NCBI RefSeq assembly: GCF_000425165.1
Contig: NZ_KE384321.1
Location: 254,235-318,234, forward strand
DNA: 64,000 nucleotides
Source: Photobacterium halotolerans DSM 18316
Lineage (GTDB): Bacteria > Pseudomonadota > Gammaproteobacteria > Enterobacterales > Vibrionaceae
Direction of reading: 5' to 3'
Shown here: positions 20,378-29,628 of the stretch, one piece after another
Layout of the letters: each line of letters opens with the position of its first letter
Position numbering within the stretch: the stretch's first letter is position 1
The notes under the pieces: model-generated
The model's input: the letters and a program-made list of their open reading frames with translations, nothing else
Told to the model about the DNA's origin: nothing
The model's database searches: none
Made by a program: the position numbers and the translations under genes

Positions 20378-20779
20378 ATGATGAATTCAGAAAATAATGT
20401 CCCACGAGGCCAGTTATTACTTCGCACTTTAGCCATGCCTGCTGACACCAATGCAAATGGCGATATTTTTGGTGGCTGGATAATGTCACAGCTCGACCTG
20501 GCCGGCGCGATTCTGGCTAAAGAAATATCTCGCGGTAAAGTGGTTACCGTTTCTGTCGACAACATAGTGTTTAAAGCCCCCGTCGGTGTGGGCGATGTGG
20601 TGTGCTGTTATGGCGAATGTAACCGTATTGGTAATACGTCGCTCTCTGTCGCCATGGAAGTGTGGGTGAAGCCCGTTGGCAATGAGGGGATCGGTGAGCG
20701 TTACAAAGTCAGTGAAGCGACCTTCAATTATGTGGCCATTGATGCCGATGGCCGCCCTCGTCCGATTAAGAAAGCCTGA
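20378..20779 (+). CDS. yciA: Acyl-CoA thioesterase YciA
   Basis: Hotdog-fold thioesterase that hydrolyses a broad range of acyl-CoAs. 133 residues (E. coli 132). The hotdog motif ANGDIFGGWIMSQLDLAG with the catalytic Asp, and the FKAPVGVGD strand, are intact. Two ATGs are adjacent (20378 and 20381). It is followed by yciI 87 bases on, an order similar to the E. coli yciA-yciI neighbourhood near trp. Confidence 0.93.
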   Translation: MMNSENNVPRGQLLLRTLAMPADTNANGDIFGGWIMSQLDLAGAILAKEISRGKVVTVSVDNIVFKAPVGVGDVVCCYGECNRIGNTSLSVAMEVWVKPVGNEGIGERYKVSEATFNYVAIDADGRPRPIKKA

Positions 20780-20866
20780 TTTATCTGCCCTGACCGCTGG
20801 TTGGGGCTTTTTCATTCCGCTATGATAACGGCTGCATTCCACCACAAGTACAGGGAGACAGAACGC

Positions 20867-21169
20867 ATGTGGTACGTCATTTTTTCTCAAGATGTTGAAA
20901 ACAGTCTGGAGCGCCGTCTGAGCGTTCGCGAAAATCACCTGGCCCGCCTCAAAGCCCTGCAGGATGAAGGCCGTCTGCTGGTGGCCGGACCTATGCCCGC
21001 CATTGACAGCGACAACCCGGGTGAAGCCGGTTTTACCGGCTCTACCGTCATCGCTGAGTTCGGCTCTCTTGAAGAAGCAAAAGCCTGGGCCGATGCGGAT
21101 CCTTACATTGATGCCGGTGTCTATGACAAGGTCATTGTGAAGCCATTCAAAAAAGTACTGCCGGCCTGA
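20867..21169 (+). CDS. yciI: YciI family protein
   Basis: Small dimeric alpha-beta protein of 100 residues, close to E. coli YciI (98); its reaction is not established. The conserved His (ENHLARL) and Asp ([11 protein letters not shown]) of the putative active site are present, as is [13 protein letters not shown]. The ATG at 20867 is preceded by AGGGAGA and gives the family N-terminus MWYVIFSQD; the longer frame from 20801 is not supported. Its TGA overlaps the next start (TGATG). Confidence 0.93.
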   Translation: MWYVIFSQDVENSLERRLSVRENHLARLKALQDEGRLLVAGPMPAIDSDNPGEAGFTGSTVIAEFGSLEEAKAWADADPYIDAGVYDKVIVKPFKKVLPA

Positions 21170-21585
21170 TGGTTATGAATCGAGCATCGGTAAAGGCCCT
21201 GTTTGCCGCCGTCATAGCAGCGGTTATTCTCACTGGTTGCGCTAAATCACAAGAGGACCTGACCAACGAGCTTGCGGAGCGCCGGGCTGCCGTCATTAAT
21301 TCCAAAGCACCTTATCCCAAGATTGATCAGTACCAGATCATGAAAGCGAAGGCGCAACAGAATATCGTTGAAATTACCATTCTCTACGGCGGTGGCGGTA
21401 AAGTGGCCCCCACCCAAGCCGCGCAGGCAGCGGCAGCGAACTTCTGCAGTAATCCTGAACTGACACCTATGGTCAGCGAAGGTCTGGGCTATCTGATTCA
21501 GATCCTGGATATGCGGGGAAGACCCGTGGTGCAGCAGCCGATCAATGCACAATTCTGTGCCCAGATTGTGGCTCCCGGCTCCTGA
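21169..21585 (+). CDS. Lipoprotein, possibly a GspS-beta/AspS-type secretion pilotin
   Basis: 138 residues with a signal peptide ending in the lipobox LTGC, so it is an outer- or inner-membrane lipoprotein. The mature part has an NSKAPYPKIDQYQIMKAKA stretch and two further Cys (NFCSN and QFCAQ) that could form a disulphide. These traits recall the Vibrio type II secretion pilotin AspS (GspS-beta), which guides secretin subunits to the outer membrane, but I am only partly sure. ATG 21175 is an alternative start. It is coupled to yciI by a TGATG overlap. Confidence 0.65.
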   Translation: MVMNRASVKALFAAVIAAVILTGCAKSQEDLTNELAERRAAVINSKAPYPKIDQYQIMKAKAQQNIVEITILYGGGGKVAPTQAAQAAAANFCSNPELTPMVSEGLGYLIQILDMRGRPVVQQPINAQFCAQIVAPGS

Positions 21586-21632
21586 TCTATTGCCAGACAG
21601 AAAACCAGGCAGGCAGGAAGCTAACCCGCAAT

Positions 21633-21664
21633 AAAAATGCCGGAGATATCCTCCGGCATTTTTA
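21633..21664. terminator. Bidirectional terminator
   Basis: AAAAATGCCGGAG and CTCCGGCATTTTT form a stem with a five-base loop between the convergent lipoprotein and methyltransferase genes. Confidence 0.85.
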
Positions 21665-21665
21665 T

Positions 21666-22601
21666 TTATCGGGCAAAAATCATGGCCTTCAGCGCACTGT
21701 CGTGCTCCAGATCCGCAAACTCAGGCGGATTCTCAAGGCGCTCGATAAACCTCAGCTCAGGTGCTTCCTCAGCCATACCATCAATCAGAAACTGTGGTGA
21801 CACAGCAGGCGAATTCACACAGGCCAGCACCTTGCCTTCGGCTGTCAGCATATCCGGCAAACGGCGCAGAATTTTGGCGTAATCTTTCGTGAGTGCGAAA
21901 CTGCCTTTCTGGAAGGACGGCGGGTCAATGATGATCAGATCATAAGGGCCGTACTTTTTCAGTTTGCCCCAGGATTTAAAGATATCGTGCCCCAAAAAAC
22001 TCACTTTGTTCAGATCGTGTCCGTTCAGCCGGTGATTATCCCGGCCGCGCCCCAGAGCCGCTTTGGCCATATCCAGATTAACCACATGCTCAGCACCGCC
22101 AGCAATGGCGGCAACAGAAAATCCGCACGTATAGGCAAACAAGTTGAGCACTTTGCTGTCTTTCGCCGCATCCCTGACCCACTGACGGCCATAACGCATG
22201 TCCAGAAACAGACCGTTATTTTGCTTCTGGCCCAAGTCGAGCTGAAACTTAAGGCCATTTTCCGTCACTTGCTGCCAGGTTTGCAGCTCCCCCCAGATCA
22301 CTTCCACCGGCGATCCCGCCCGGTCACGATGCTGCACCAAAAGCGACACCGCCCCCGAGCGCTGCCAGGTGTCCGTTTGTACCAGTTCATGAAGCAAAGC
22401 TGTCAACGCCGCCAGAAAGTCAGCATCCTGCTCTTTAAACAGCGATATCAGTACCTGGCCGTCAAGCCAGTCGGCCGTCAGTTGTTCCAGTCCGGCCCAG
22501 CGCCGGCCGCGACCATGGAATAACCGGCGCACCTCATGAGGAGGAGAAGCCAGTTGCGACAGCAAATGTTGACAGAACAGAGGTAAAGCAGAAGCGTCCA
22601 T
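21666..22601 (-). CDS. Class I SAM-dependent methyltransferase (RlmI/RlmK-like)
   Basis: 311 residues. The Rossmann SAM-binding motif VLNLFAYTCGFSV, the acidic strand VNLDMAKAAL and the catalytic-type motif IIIDPPSFQKG place it with the PF10672-like family that includes rRNA cytosine/guanine methyltransferases. The N-terminal ~90 residues are variable and there is no PUA domain, so it is not RlmI itself. The target is unknown. It probably forms a unit with the pseudouridine synthase 65 bases upstream, which would pair two RNA-modifying enzymes. Confidence 0.85.
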   Translation of the reverse strand: MDASALPLFCQHLLSQLASPPHEVRRLFHGRGRRWAGLEQLTADWLDGQVLISLFKEQDADFLAALTALLHELVQTDTWQRSGAVSLLVQHRDRAGSPVEVIWGELQTWQQVTENGLKFQLDLGQKQNNGLFLDMRYGRQWVRDAAKDSKVLNLFAYTCGFSVAAIAGGAEHVVNLDMAKAALGRGRDNHRLNGHDLNKVSFLGHDIFKSWGKLKKYGPYDLIIIDPPSFQKGSFALTKDYAKILRRLPDMLTAEGKVLACVNSPAVSPQFLIDGMAEEAPELRFIERLENPPEFADLEHDSALKAMIFAR

Positions 22602-22666
22602 GGATCACCAGTATGGAATGAATAATAAATAAATCTAAACGGATAGCCGCTCTGGCGGCAAAAGCG

Positions 22667-23371
22667 TTAGTCAACGCGCGGTTTAACCAGCCCTGAAGGT
22701 AACGAAGGCCAGGATATGTCCCAGGGTGTGGCCCACCCGGACAGGGCTGCCTGCACTTGCGCCACTTGCCAGAGCGAGCCTTGTTCTGGCAAACAGACAA
22801 AGCGCCAGACTTGTCCCTGAAAGGTAAACTGCAGGGCAAATGCGTGTAAATATCCACGATCTGCCTCTTCCTGGCCATAAATGTCGTCACCTGTAATACC
22901 GGCCCCCACACTTTTCAACGCCACCCGGATCTGATGGGTTTTCCCTGTGCAGGGTTTGCACAGGAACAACCGGCGGCCCTCACCGGCAGCCGTTGAAATA
23001 AACTGGGTTATGGCCGGATTCTCTCGCGTTGCATCCAGTTTCCAGCTGCGACGACGTGAACGGCTCATGTCGCCAATCACTGTGCCCTGCTTCTTTTTGG
23101 GTTTCTTGCTGCTGATCGCGAGATAAAACTTCTGCACGTCACGGCGGGCAAAACCGCCCGACAACTCGGCGGCGGCTTTGGCGTGACGGCCCAGCAGCAA
23201 AATACCCGATGTCATCTTATCCAGGCGGTGGATCAGATACAGCTGTTTATCACCGGTGGCCGCAGCAACTTCCGCCAGCAATGGCTGATCATTGTCATCT
23301 TTATGCACACTCACGCCAGCATGCTTGCAAATAACGAGGAAATCCGGGGTTTGATGCAGAAGTGTAAACAT
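22667..23371 (-). CDS. RluA-family pseudouridine synthase
   Basis: Stand-alone RluA-type catalytic domain without an S4 domain. The active-site motif LIHRLDKMTSGILLLG with the catalytic Asp and the GKTHQIRVALKSVG strand are intact. About 234 residues from the ATG at 23371 (MFTLLHQTPDFLVICK), where family similarity begins; the frame extends to 23446, but those 25 residues look non-native. The substrate could be tRNA or rRNA. It sits between the methyltransferase and the NSS transporter on the same strand. Confidence 0.87.
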   Translation of the reverse strand: MFTLLHQTPDFLVICKHAGVSVHKDDNDQPLLAEVAAATGDKQLYLIHRLDKMTSGILLLGRHAKAAAELSGGFARRDVQKFYLAISSKKPKKKQGTVIGDMSRSRRRSWKLDATRENPAITQFISTAAGEGRRLFLCKPCTGKTHQIRVALKSVGAGITGDDIYGQEEADRGYLHAFALQFTFQGQVWRFVCLPEQGSLWQVAQVQAALSGWATPWDISWPSLPSGLVKPRVD

Positions 23372-23449
23372 GGTTCGCAGTTCGATTGACTCAGGAGAAC
23401 GGCAGTATACCCGCTCTGCCGCATGACGCCAGCCTTGTGATGCCATCTG

Positions 23450-24781
23450 TTACTGAAGGAAAAAGACCAGCAGCATGAGAACCGGACAGACAATCCGCAC
23501 ATACCAGGGCCAGATCCGCCAGAACAGGCCCGACTCGACGGCCGGATAGCCTTTGCGGATCTCTTGCAAGACTTTGTCTCTGCGCCAGATCCATCCCACC
23601 AGCAGCGCGAAAATCATGCCGATAACCGGCTGCGCATAGGCTGTGGTCATGGTCACTACCCGGCCGAACAAGGCGTCAAAATTAAGCACAATGACCGCCG
23701 AGGTGACACAGATTAACCCGCCTATCCACCAGACGGCGGCATGGCGGCTCTGGTTCAGCTCTTCAATGGCGCAAGAGACGGGCACCTCCAGCATAGATAT
23801 GGAAGAGGTAAGCGCCGCAATGATCATCAGCACAAAAAACAGGATGCCGACTATTATGCCTACCGGCCCCATGGTATCGAACATGGTCGGCAGCACGCTG
23901 AATACCAGCGTATCTGACGCCAGTAATGCCCCGCTCTCGTCGTAAATCACCACGCCGTTATGCTGGGCCACAAACATAGCAGGCAGGATCAGCAGCCCGG
24001 CGATAAAGGCTACAGCGGTATCGAGCAGGGCAACCTGCGCGGCAGTTTTCGGTAAATTCGCGGACTTGCTCAGGTACGAGCCGTACACCATCATAGTGCA
24101 CACCCCAAGAGAAAGAGAAAAAAACGCCTGCCCCATCGCGCTGACAATCAGCTTGGGCGACAAATGGCTTAAATCCGGGACCAGGTACAGCTTCAGGCCG
24201 TCCCAGGCACCGTCCTGAGTCAGGATATACATCACCATAACCACGAACAGCAGCAGCAGTACAGGCATCAGACGGGTGGACCATTTTTCGATCCCATCGG
24301 CAACCCCGCTCCTGACGACCATGACGGTCAGCCACATAAAGATCAGCATGAGTACCAGATTGCGGCCGCTGCCAAACGCTTCCAGCCAGTGAGCCAGTGA
24401 AACCAGCCCCACCGCCTCACACATCGGGGCCAGCAAATACCCCAGCAGCCAACCGGCAACAATCGCGTAGAAACTCAGTATCAGCGATACAGCTATCATG
24501 CCCGCCAGCCCGACCAGCCCCATCAGGGCTTTCTGCTGCGGCCAGACTTTACGCAACGAGGTGATGGGATCGGCACTGCCGTAGCGGCCAATGGTCAGCT
24601 CGGCCACCAGCAAGGGATAAGCCAGGGCAAACACCATCAGTAAATAGACCATCAGAAATACCGCGCCGCCATTGCTGGCCGCCTGAGTCGGAAAGCCCCA
24701 GATATTACCCAGCCCGACCGCGGAGCCGGCCGCCGCCAGAATAAAACCAATGCGGGAGCTGAATTGCGCTCTGTTCGCCAT
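23450..24781 (-). CDS. Sodium-dependent transporter, NSS (SNF) family
   Basis: 443 residues with eleven or twelve membrane segments. The N-terminus FSSRIGFILAAAGSAVGLGNIWGFP is the hallmark TM1 of LeuT-fold neurotransmitter:sodium symporters, with the unwound region that binds substrate and sodium. Bacterial members usually import amino acids such as Trp, Tyr or Leu; the substrate here is not known. It is divergent from cls. Confidence 0.9.
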   Translation of the reverse strand: MANRAQFSSRIGFILAAAGSAVGLGNIWGFPTQAASNGGAVFLMVYLLMVFALAYPLLVAELTIGRYGSADPITSLRKVWPQQKALMGLVGLAGMIAVSLILSFYAIVAGWLLGYLLAPMCEAVGLVSLAHWLEAFGSGRNLVLMLIFMWLTVMVVRSGVADGIEKWSTRLMPVLLLLFVVMVMYILTQDGAWDGLKLYLVPDLSHLSPKLIVSAMGQAFFSLSLGVCTMMVYGSYLSKSANLPKTAAQVALLDTAVAFIAGLLILPAMFVAQHNGVVIYDESGALLASDTLVFSVLPTMFDTMGPVGIIVGILFFVLMIIAALTSSISMLEVPVSCAIEELNQSRHAAVWWIGGLICVTSAVIVLNFDALFGRVVTMTTAYAQPVIGMIFALLVGWIWRRDKVLQEIRKGYPAVESGLFWRIWPWYVRIVCPVLMLLVFFLQ

Positions 24782-24964
24782 ACACGATACTCAAATAACA
24801 AGGGGCTCTTACAAGATAAGACATTTCTCAGCGTAAAACGCCTTCACTATTGATACATGCGGCAATATAAAGTGTGTCAAGTTTTCGCTTAACCCTATGT
24901 TTTACAGAGATTCGGGTGCAAAATAGAGCGCAGGTATGCATATAGAAAGAGACAAGCCGCTTTT

Positions 24965-26422
24965 ATGGATCACGTTTATCAAGTCTTAGCCTGGCTCAGC
25001 CTGTTTATCTATTGGGTGGCCATTGCGGCTGTCACTATGCGGGTGGTATTCAAACGTCGTGTGGTGGGTGTGTCGCTGGCATGGCTGATGATTATCTACA
25101 TCATTCCTATTGGCGGCATCATTGCCTATCTCTTGTTTGGTGAGCTCAATCTTGGCAAAAAACGGGCATTACGTGCCGAAGAAATGTTTGAACCCTTCGC
25201 CAGCTGGTTTAAGCAACTGTATAACTGCCCGGGGCATCAGCCGCAGCTGATGAACCTGCATACCAAACCGATTCACGACCTGTGTCAGAACCGCCTCGGT
25301 ATTCCGGCGTTAGTGGGTAACAGCATGACATTGCAGGACACTCCGCAAACCATTCTGCGCTCGCTGATTTCAGACATACAGCAGGCCCATCGCGCGATTC
25401 ATTTGGAATTTTACATCTGGCATCCGGGCGGCCTGGCCGACGAAGTGGCGACGGCATTAATTCTTGCCGCCAAACGCGGTGTTAAAGTCAGATTACTGCT
25501 GGATTCCGCCGGCAGTATGCGTTTCTTCCGTTCCCACTGGCCTCGTTTGATGAAGCACGCCGGTATCGAATTAACAGAAGCGCTGGCTGTCAGCCCGTTA
25601 CGTATGTTCCTGCGAAGGCTGGATATCCGGCAGCACCGTAAAATTGTTGTCATTGATGCGCAGATTGCCTATACCGGTTCCATGAATCTGGTCGATCCGG
25701 CTTTTTTCAAAACAGATGCCGGTGTCGGGCAATGGATTGATGTGATGGTGCGTGTCACCGGTCCGGCCGTCTCGGTGCTCAATTGCATTCAGGCCTGGGA
25801 CTGGGAAGTCGAAACCGGGCAACGCTATTTACCCCCCGTTCCTGAATGCGACGCCACTCCTGCTGATGGCAGCATCGATATGATCCAGGTAATTCCGTCC
25901 GGACCGGGGATGCCGGATGAAATCATCCATCAGGTTCTGTTAATCAGTATTTATCAGGCCAGGGAACGCGTCGTTATTACTACGCCCTATTTTGTACCCA
26001 GCGAGCACCTATTACATGCACTGATCAGCGCCGCTGAACGAGGAACAGAGGTTCACATCGTCATCCCCGCCAAGAACGACTCTGTCATGGTGGAATGGGC
26101 CAGCCGCTCGTTTTTTGCCGAGCTTTTGAATGCCGGTGTGTTCATTCACCGGTTTAACGGTGGTTTGCTCCATACAAAATCGGTTGTCGTTGATGATACC
26201 CACTGCCTGATTGGCACAGTCAACCTGGACATGCGAAGTCTGTGGCTGAATTTTGAAGTGACGCTTGCGGTCGATAATCCGGTTTTTACAGCGCAATTAG
26301 CACAATTGCAGCAACAATACATAAGGCAATCCAGCCGGATTGATCCGGCAAAATGGCGTGAACGTTCTTTAGGGCATAAATTTCTTGAACAGTGCTTTTA
26401 TATGTTCAGCCCGCTACTTTAA
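24965..26422 (+). CDS. cls: Cardiolipin synthase
   Basis: Phospholipase D superfamily enzyme that condenses phosphatidylglycerols to cardiolipin in the inner membrane. 485 residues, near E. coli ClsA (486). Two N-terminal membrane helices are followed by two HKD motifs: HRKIVVID (about residue 223) and HTKSVVVDD (about residue 402). The end LEQCFYMFSPLL matches the family C-terminus. It stands alone with about 400 non-coding bases after it. Confidence 0.94.
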   Translation: MDHVYQVLAWLSLFIYWVAIAAVTMRVVFKRRVVGVSLAWLMIIYIIPIGGIIAYLLFGELNLGKKRALRAEEMFEPFASWFKQLYNCPGHQPQLMNLHTKPIHDLCQNRLGIPALVGNSMTLQDTPQTILRSLISDIQQAHRAIHLEFYIWHPGGLADEVATALILAAKRGVKVRLLLDSAGSMRFFRSHWPRLMKHAGIELTEALAVSPLRMFLRRLDIRQHRKIVVIDAQIAYTGSMNLVDPAFFKTDAGVGQWIDVMVRVTGPAVSVLNCIQAWDWEVETGQRYLPPVPECDATPADGSIDMIQVIPSGPGMPDEIIHQVLLISIYQARERVVITTPYFVPSEHLLHALISAAERGTEVHIVIPAKNDSVMVEWASRSFFAELLNAGVFIHRFNGGLLHTKSVVVDDTHCLIGTVNLDMRSLWLNFEVTLAVDNPVFTAQLAQLQQQYIRQSSRIDPAKWRERSLGHKFLEQCFYMFSPLL

Positions 26423-26823
26423 TTCGAAGGTTTTCCCAGCGAAAGAAATAGCGCCAAACACATAAGTAGCAACATGAAAAAATCACTGTTTGGTTACATC
26501 ATCAGGCGTATGAAAATACAGACAACTTAGTCTGACTTTCCGGGATAGAGGTAAACTAAAGTGGGAACTTCTTATATGCAACCGCTTACAAATACTGTCG
26601 TTTGAACAAGGATCACACCGGAAAGGCATGAATAAATACTAAAAAAACCGTAACTGCATAATAAAAAATCCAGGAAATCTTAAATTTCAGCAGGGAAAAC
26701 CACAAACCATTCAGAAATGGAATAATCACCTCATCTTCAATCATGTGAGAAAAGTATTGCTTTGCGCTTTTATATAGCTATCTTTGTATTTACGTACTAA
26801 TCACCTACAAAGATGAGGGATAT
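26423..26823. other. Intergenic stretch after cls
   Basis: About 400 bases, AT-rich. An 18-codon ATG frame begins near 26474 but lacks a ribosome site. I see no terminator, RNA gene or repeat. It should carry the promoter of the next two-gene unit. Confidence 0.4.
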
Positions 26824-27339
26824 GTGATTCTCAGGAAGTATATTTCACCGCTTTCCAATGCCCTCACGCCAGGCCTGCTGTTTGCAGGTTTTATTGTTGT
26901 GTTTCCTGTTTTTGCTCTTACACCGCCTCCTTTAACACTCAAGGGGCAGTCGGCAGAAAATGCCCCTATAGAAGTACGCCTGACGCGGGATGATATTGCC
27001 AGCTTTCCCCAGGAATCCGTCACGACATCCATGCCCTGGGTTAATGACAAGGCAACATTTTCCGGTGTTAACCTGCAAGCCTTGTTAAACCACTATCATC
27101 TGAAACCCGGCACCATACATTTGACGGCCCTGAATAAATTTACCGCCGAGTTACACTGGCAAGATATGAAAAAATATCAGCCTGTACTGGCGATACGCCG
27201 CAATGATGAGTGGATGAGAGTACGTGATTACGGCCCCTTCTGGCTTATTTTTGCGCTAGACACGCACCCGGACCTCATTGATAAGGGCTTCCTAGAAAAA
27301 ATGGTCTGGCAAATAAACGAAATTAATGTGGTGCCGTGA
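26824..27339 (+). CDS. Exported molybdopterin-fold (sulfite-oxidase-like) protein without cysteine
   Basis: 171 residues with an N-terminal hydrophobic export segment (about residues 12-32). The rest fits the oxidoreductase molybdopterin-binding fold: LTLKGQ, the middle FSGVNLQALLNHYHL and the end DYGPFWLIFALD. No cysteine is present, so the usual molybdenum ligand is missing and a catalytic role is unlikely. I infer a periplasmic binding or sensing role. Starts with GTG after GAGGG. Its end overlaps the start of the diguanylate cyclase gene, so they form an operon. Confidence 0.72.
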   Translation: MILRKYISPLSNALTPGLLFAGFIVVFPVFALTPPPLTLKGQSAENAPIEVRLTRDDIASFPQESVTTSMPWVNDKATFSGVNLQALLNHYHLKPGTIHLTALNKFTAELHWQDMKKYQPVLAIRRNDEWMRVRDYGPFWLIFALDTHPDLIDKGFLEKMVWQINEINVVP

Positions 27340-28513
27340 CGTGTTTTTGAAATCATTAAAAGTTTTCCACTTAGCCGGGATGCCGTTGATGAAAAAGCTG
27401 CTTTTTTTTGCAGCCCCCCTGCTTATTGTGTTCACTTTCGTGTCTGTCAGCTCTCTGGAATCCAATGCTGAATCTGTCAGTAAAGACCAGAATCTGGCCA
27501 GCTGGTTCATGATGCAACTGAGTGATGAATACAGTGAATTGATTTACCAGCTTCAGAGTTATGAAGCCGGACGTGCTGAAACTGACGATGTGTTACTCCA
27601 GTATGAGATACTGTTAAGCCGTTTTAATTCCATACAAGTCAACAGCCAGGTGAACCGCCTCCACAGCACCTTTGGCTCATTGCAGTCGTTCAATCATCAC
27701 TATCAGATCGTCAAGGGCTACGAATCATCGCTGCAACGGCTCACCAGACAAAACGTGGCTGAACTGACCTTAACAGTCAAAGATAACTACGATCAATTGA
27801 TGAGCTATGCGTTGAAAACATTTCTATTCACAAACAATGTATTACGCTCGAAACTGGACAGGTTTATTTCTCTGCGCTGGTTAATTCATGCTTCCCTGTT
27901 TTCAACCTTGTTAATCGGCATCATGATGATTTACTTACTGATGAAGGAGTCTAGAACACACCATCAACTGGCGATGTATGACTCATTAACAGGTATCCAT
28001 AACCGGCTGTGGCTCAACAGAAAATTAAAAGATCTGGAGAAATGCGGTAAAGATTTTGCTTTTTTCCTGATTGATCTGAACGGGTTCAAAGAAGTGAATG
28101 ATACGCTGGGACATGGGGCCGGGGATCAGCTGTTAAAAACGATCGCACGACGACTTGATAACCTGACACACGACGGTATGTATGTTGCCCGGATGGGAGG
28201 GGATGAGTTTGCCGTGATCCAGGTTTTCCCTCAGTCGGTCAATCAGGAGTATGTATCGAACTTTCTGATGAACACACTGGACCACGTACTTAAAATCCCT
28301 ATTCAGCTCCTCCATCGTGAGTTATCGCTATCAGCCAGTATCGGCCTGAGCGTGTACACACCGGGCAGCAAAAGCCTGTCAGAACTACTGCAGGAAGCGG
28401 ATTTTGCTATGTATGAAATGAAACAACAATTTAAAGCAGAGCATCCGCACCCAATCACCAATCTGGAGCACCCTGCATCTGATGCTGCACCAGGCTTTAC
28501 CAAACGCCAGTAA
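27326..28513 (+). CDS. Membrane-bound diguanylate cyclase (GGDEF)
   Basis: Makes cyclic di-GMP from GTP. 395 residues: a first membrane segment (about residues 20-42), a periplasmic region of about 145 residues, a second membrane segment (about residues 188-208) and a GGDEF domain with DSLTGIHNR, IDLNGFKEVND and an intact GGDEF in ARMGGDEFAV. I see no RxxD inhibitory site five residues before it, so product feedback may be absent. ATG 27326 overlaps the upstream gene by 14 bases; ATG 27380 or 27389 are alternative starts. The pairing suggests that the exported protein signals to this cyclase. Cyclic di-GMP often controls curli through CsgD, and a curli locus lies 2.5 kb away. Confidence 0.9.
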   Translation: MWCRDVFLKSLKVFHLAGMPLMKKLLFFAAPLLIVFTFVSVSSLESNAESVSKDQNLASWFMMQLSDEYSELIYQLQSYEAGRAETDDVLLQYEILLSRFNSIQVNSQVNRLHSTFGSLQSFNHHYQIVKGYESSLQRLTRQNVAELTLTVKDNYDQLMSYALKTFLFTNNVLRSKLDRFISLRWLIHASLFSTLLIGIMMIYLLMKESRTHHQLAMYDSLTGIHNRLWLNRKLKDLEKCGKDFAFFLIDLNGFKEVNDTLGHGAGDQLLKTIARRLDNLTHDGMYVARMGGDEFAVIQVFPQSVNQEYVSNFLMNTLDHVLKIPIQLLHRELSLSASIGLSVYTPGSKSLSELLQEADFAMYEMKQQFKAEHPHPITNLEHPASDAAPGFTKRQ

Positions 28514-28519
28514 CTGTTA

Positions 28520-28981
28520 CTAATTGGCCGACCAAATATCGCTGGCCATGACATGACCTGTTTCCAGCAAGGTTTTTAAATTGCTGATCACTGCAGGCCA
28601 GCCATCACAGACATCCTGATAGCTCAGAGAGCCCGACTGTAAATCACTGTGGATAACTGTTATCCGGGTGTCTTCACCCAGGTTTTCCAGCGCAATGCTC
28701 ACCTGAGAGGAATGCATGACACCGTGGTGCCCATCGGTTTCCTGCCAGCTCAGCACTAAATGATGAGGGGGATGAATCAGCAGCACTTTGCCCGTCACAT
28801 CTTCAATTTCGGAGCCGTCGGCCCGGATATGTGCCCACCGGCTGCCCACCTTCCAGTCAGATTCATTCACATGCCCCCAGTATTGCTGCGTCATTTTCGG
28901 ATCCAGCAAGGCATTCCAGACGTCGGTATCCTTTGCCGCGATATAGCTGACATATTTGAATTGTTGCAAGCTCATGGACAT
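28520..28981 (-). CDS. SRPBCC (AHSA1-like) domain protein
   Basis: 153 residues with the AHSA1/START-like pattern: WNALLDPKMTQQYWG at the start of the cavity fold, VLLIHPPHHLVLSW in the middle and a C-terminal helix with GWPAVISNLKTLLETG. Such proteins bind hydrophobic ligands or act as stress or polyketide-like accessories; no function can be assigned. It is convergent with the cyclase gene. Confidence 0.8.
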   Translation of the reverse strand: MSMSLQQFKYVSYIAAKDTDVWNALLDPKMTQQYWGHVNESDWKVGSRWAHIRADGSEIEDVTGKVLLIHPPHHLVLSWQETDGHHGVMHSSQVSIALENLGEDTRITVIHSDLQSGSLSYQDVCDGWPAVISNLKTLLETGHVMASDIWSAN

Positions 28982-29121
28982 ACCTCATCACAGGGACGGC
29001 GAATCTGGCCGGATAAACAACGTACCGACCAGGATACGTTAGCACCACAACCGAAAAAGAGTTATTCAGTCATTCTTTATTGAGAGTAGCACTGAGTGTC
29101 TCTGCAAGCCGAACCGGATAG

Positions 29122-29628
29122 TTACAATAACTTCTTCATTTGCAGTAACGTCCAGGGTTCACCGTTAAAAACGCGGGTCGCCCGGTCAGCCTGATAGATT
29201 TCAAAGCCCATCCCGCGATAACAATTGACCGCACGAAAATTGTGCTCAAACACCGACAGTGATACCACCTCAGCACCGAACTCAGATTCTGCTTTCTCCA
29301 CTGCCATATCCAGCAGCATCCGACCATATCCCTTACCGCGATCCGATTCATTTGCCACTAATACGCGACAAAGCCTGCAGTGTTTGGGCGATGATTGGTA
29401 TAACTCTATATAACCTTTTGTCTGGCCTGCGGCCTGAAATAAATAAGGATGGACTTCAGGACGAGAAACATGTCTTTCAATCTGTTGTAAAGTCAGAGGA
29501 AACTGATAGACAGGCCCTCCCCAAAGTAAATTAAACTCCTCATCCGTTACCCAATCCATGAGTAATGAATAGTCCTGCGCGGTAAACGGTTTAAGTTGAT
29601 GCCGGGAGTCTGGCCGTTTGGTGAGCAT
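29122..29628 (-). CDS. GNAT family N-acetyltransferase
   Basis: 168 residues. The acetyl-CoA-binding stretch is NESDRGKGYGRMLLDMAV (R/Q-x-x-G-x-G/A form) and the C-terminal NFRAVNCYRGMGFEIY is typical of RimJ/RimL-like members. The acceptor substrate is unknown. It is one of three GNAT sequences within 1.7 kb. Confidence 0.85.
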   Translation of the reverse strand: MLTKRPDSRHQLKPFTAQDYSLLMDWVTDEEFNLLWGGPVYQFPLTLQQIERHVSRPEVHPYLFQAAGQTKGYIELYQSSPKHCRLCRVLVANESDRGKGYGRMLLDMAVEKAESEFGAEVVSLSVFEHNFRAVNCYRGMGFEIYQADRATRVFNGEPWTLLQMKKLL

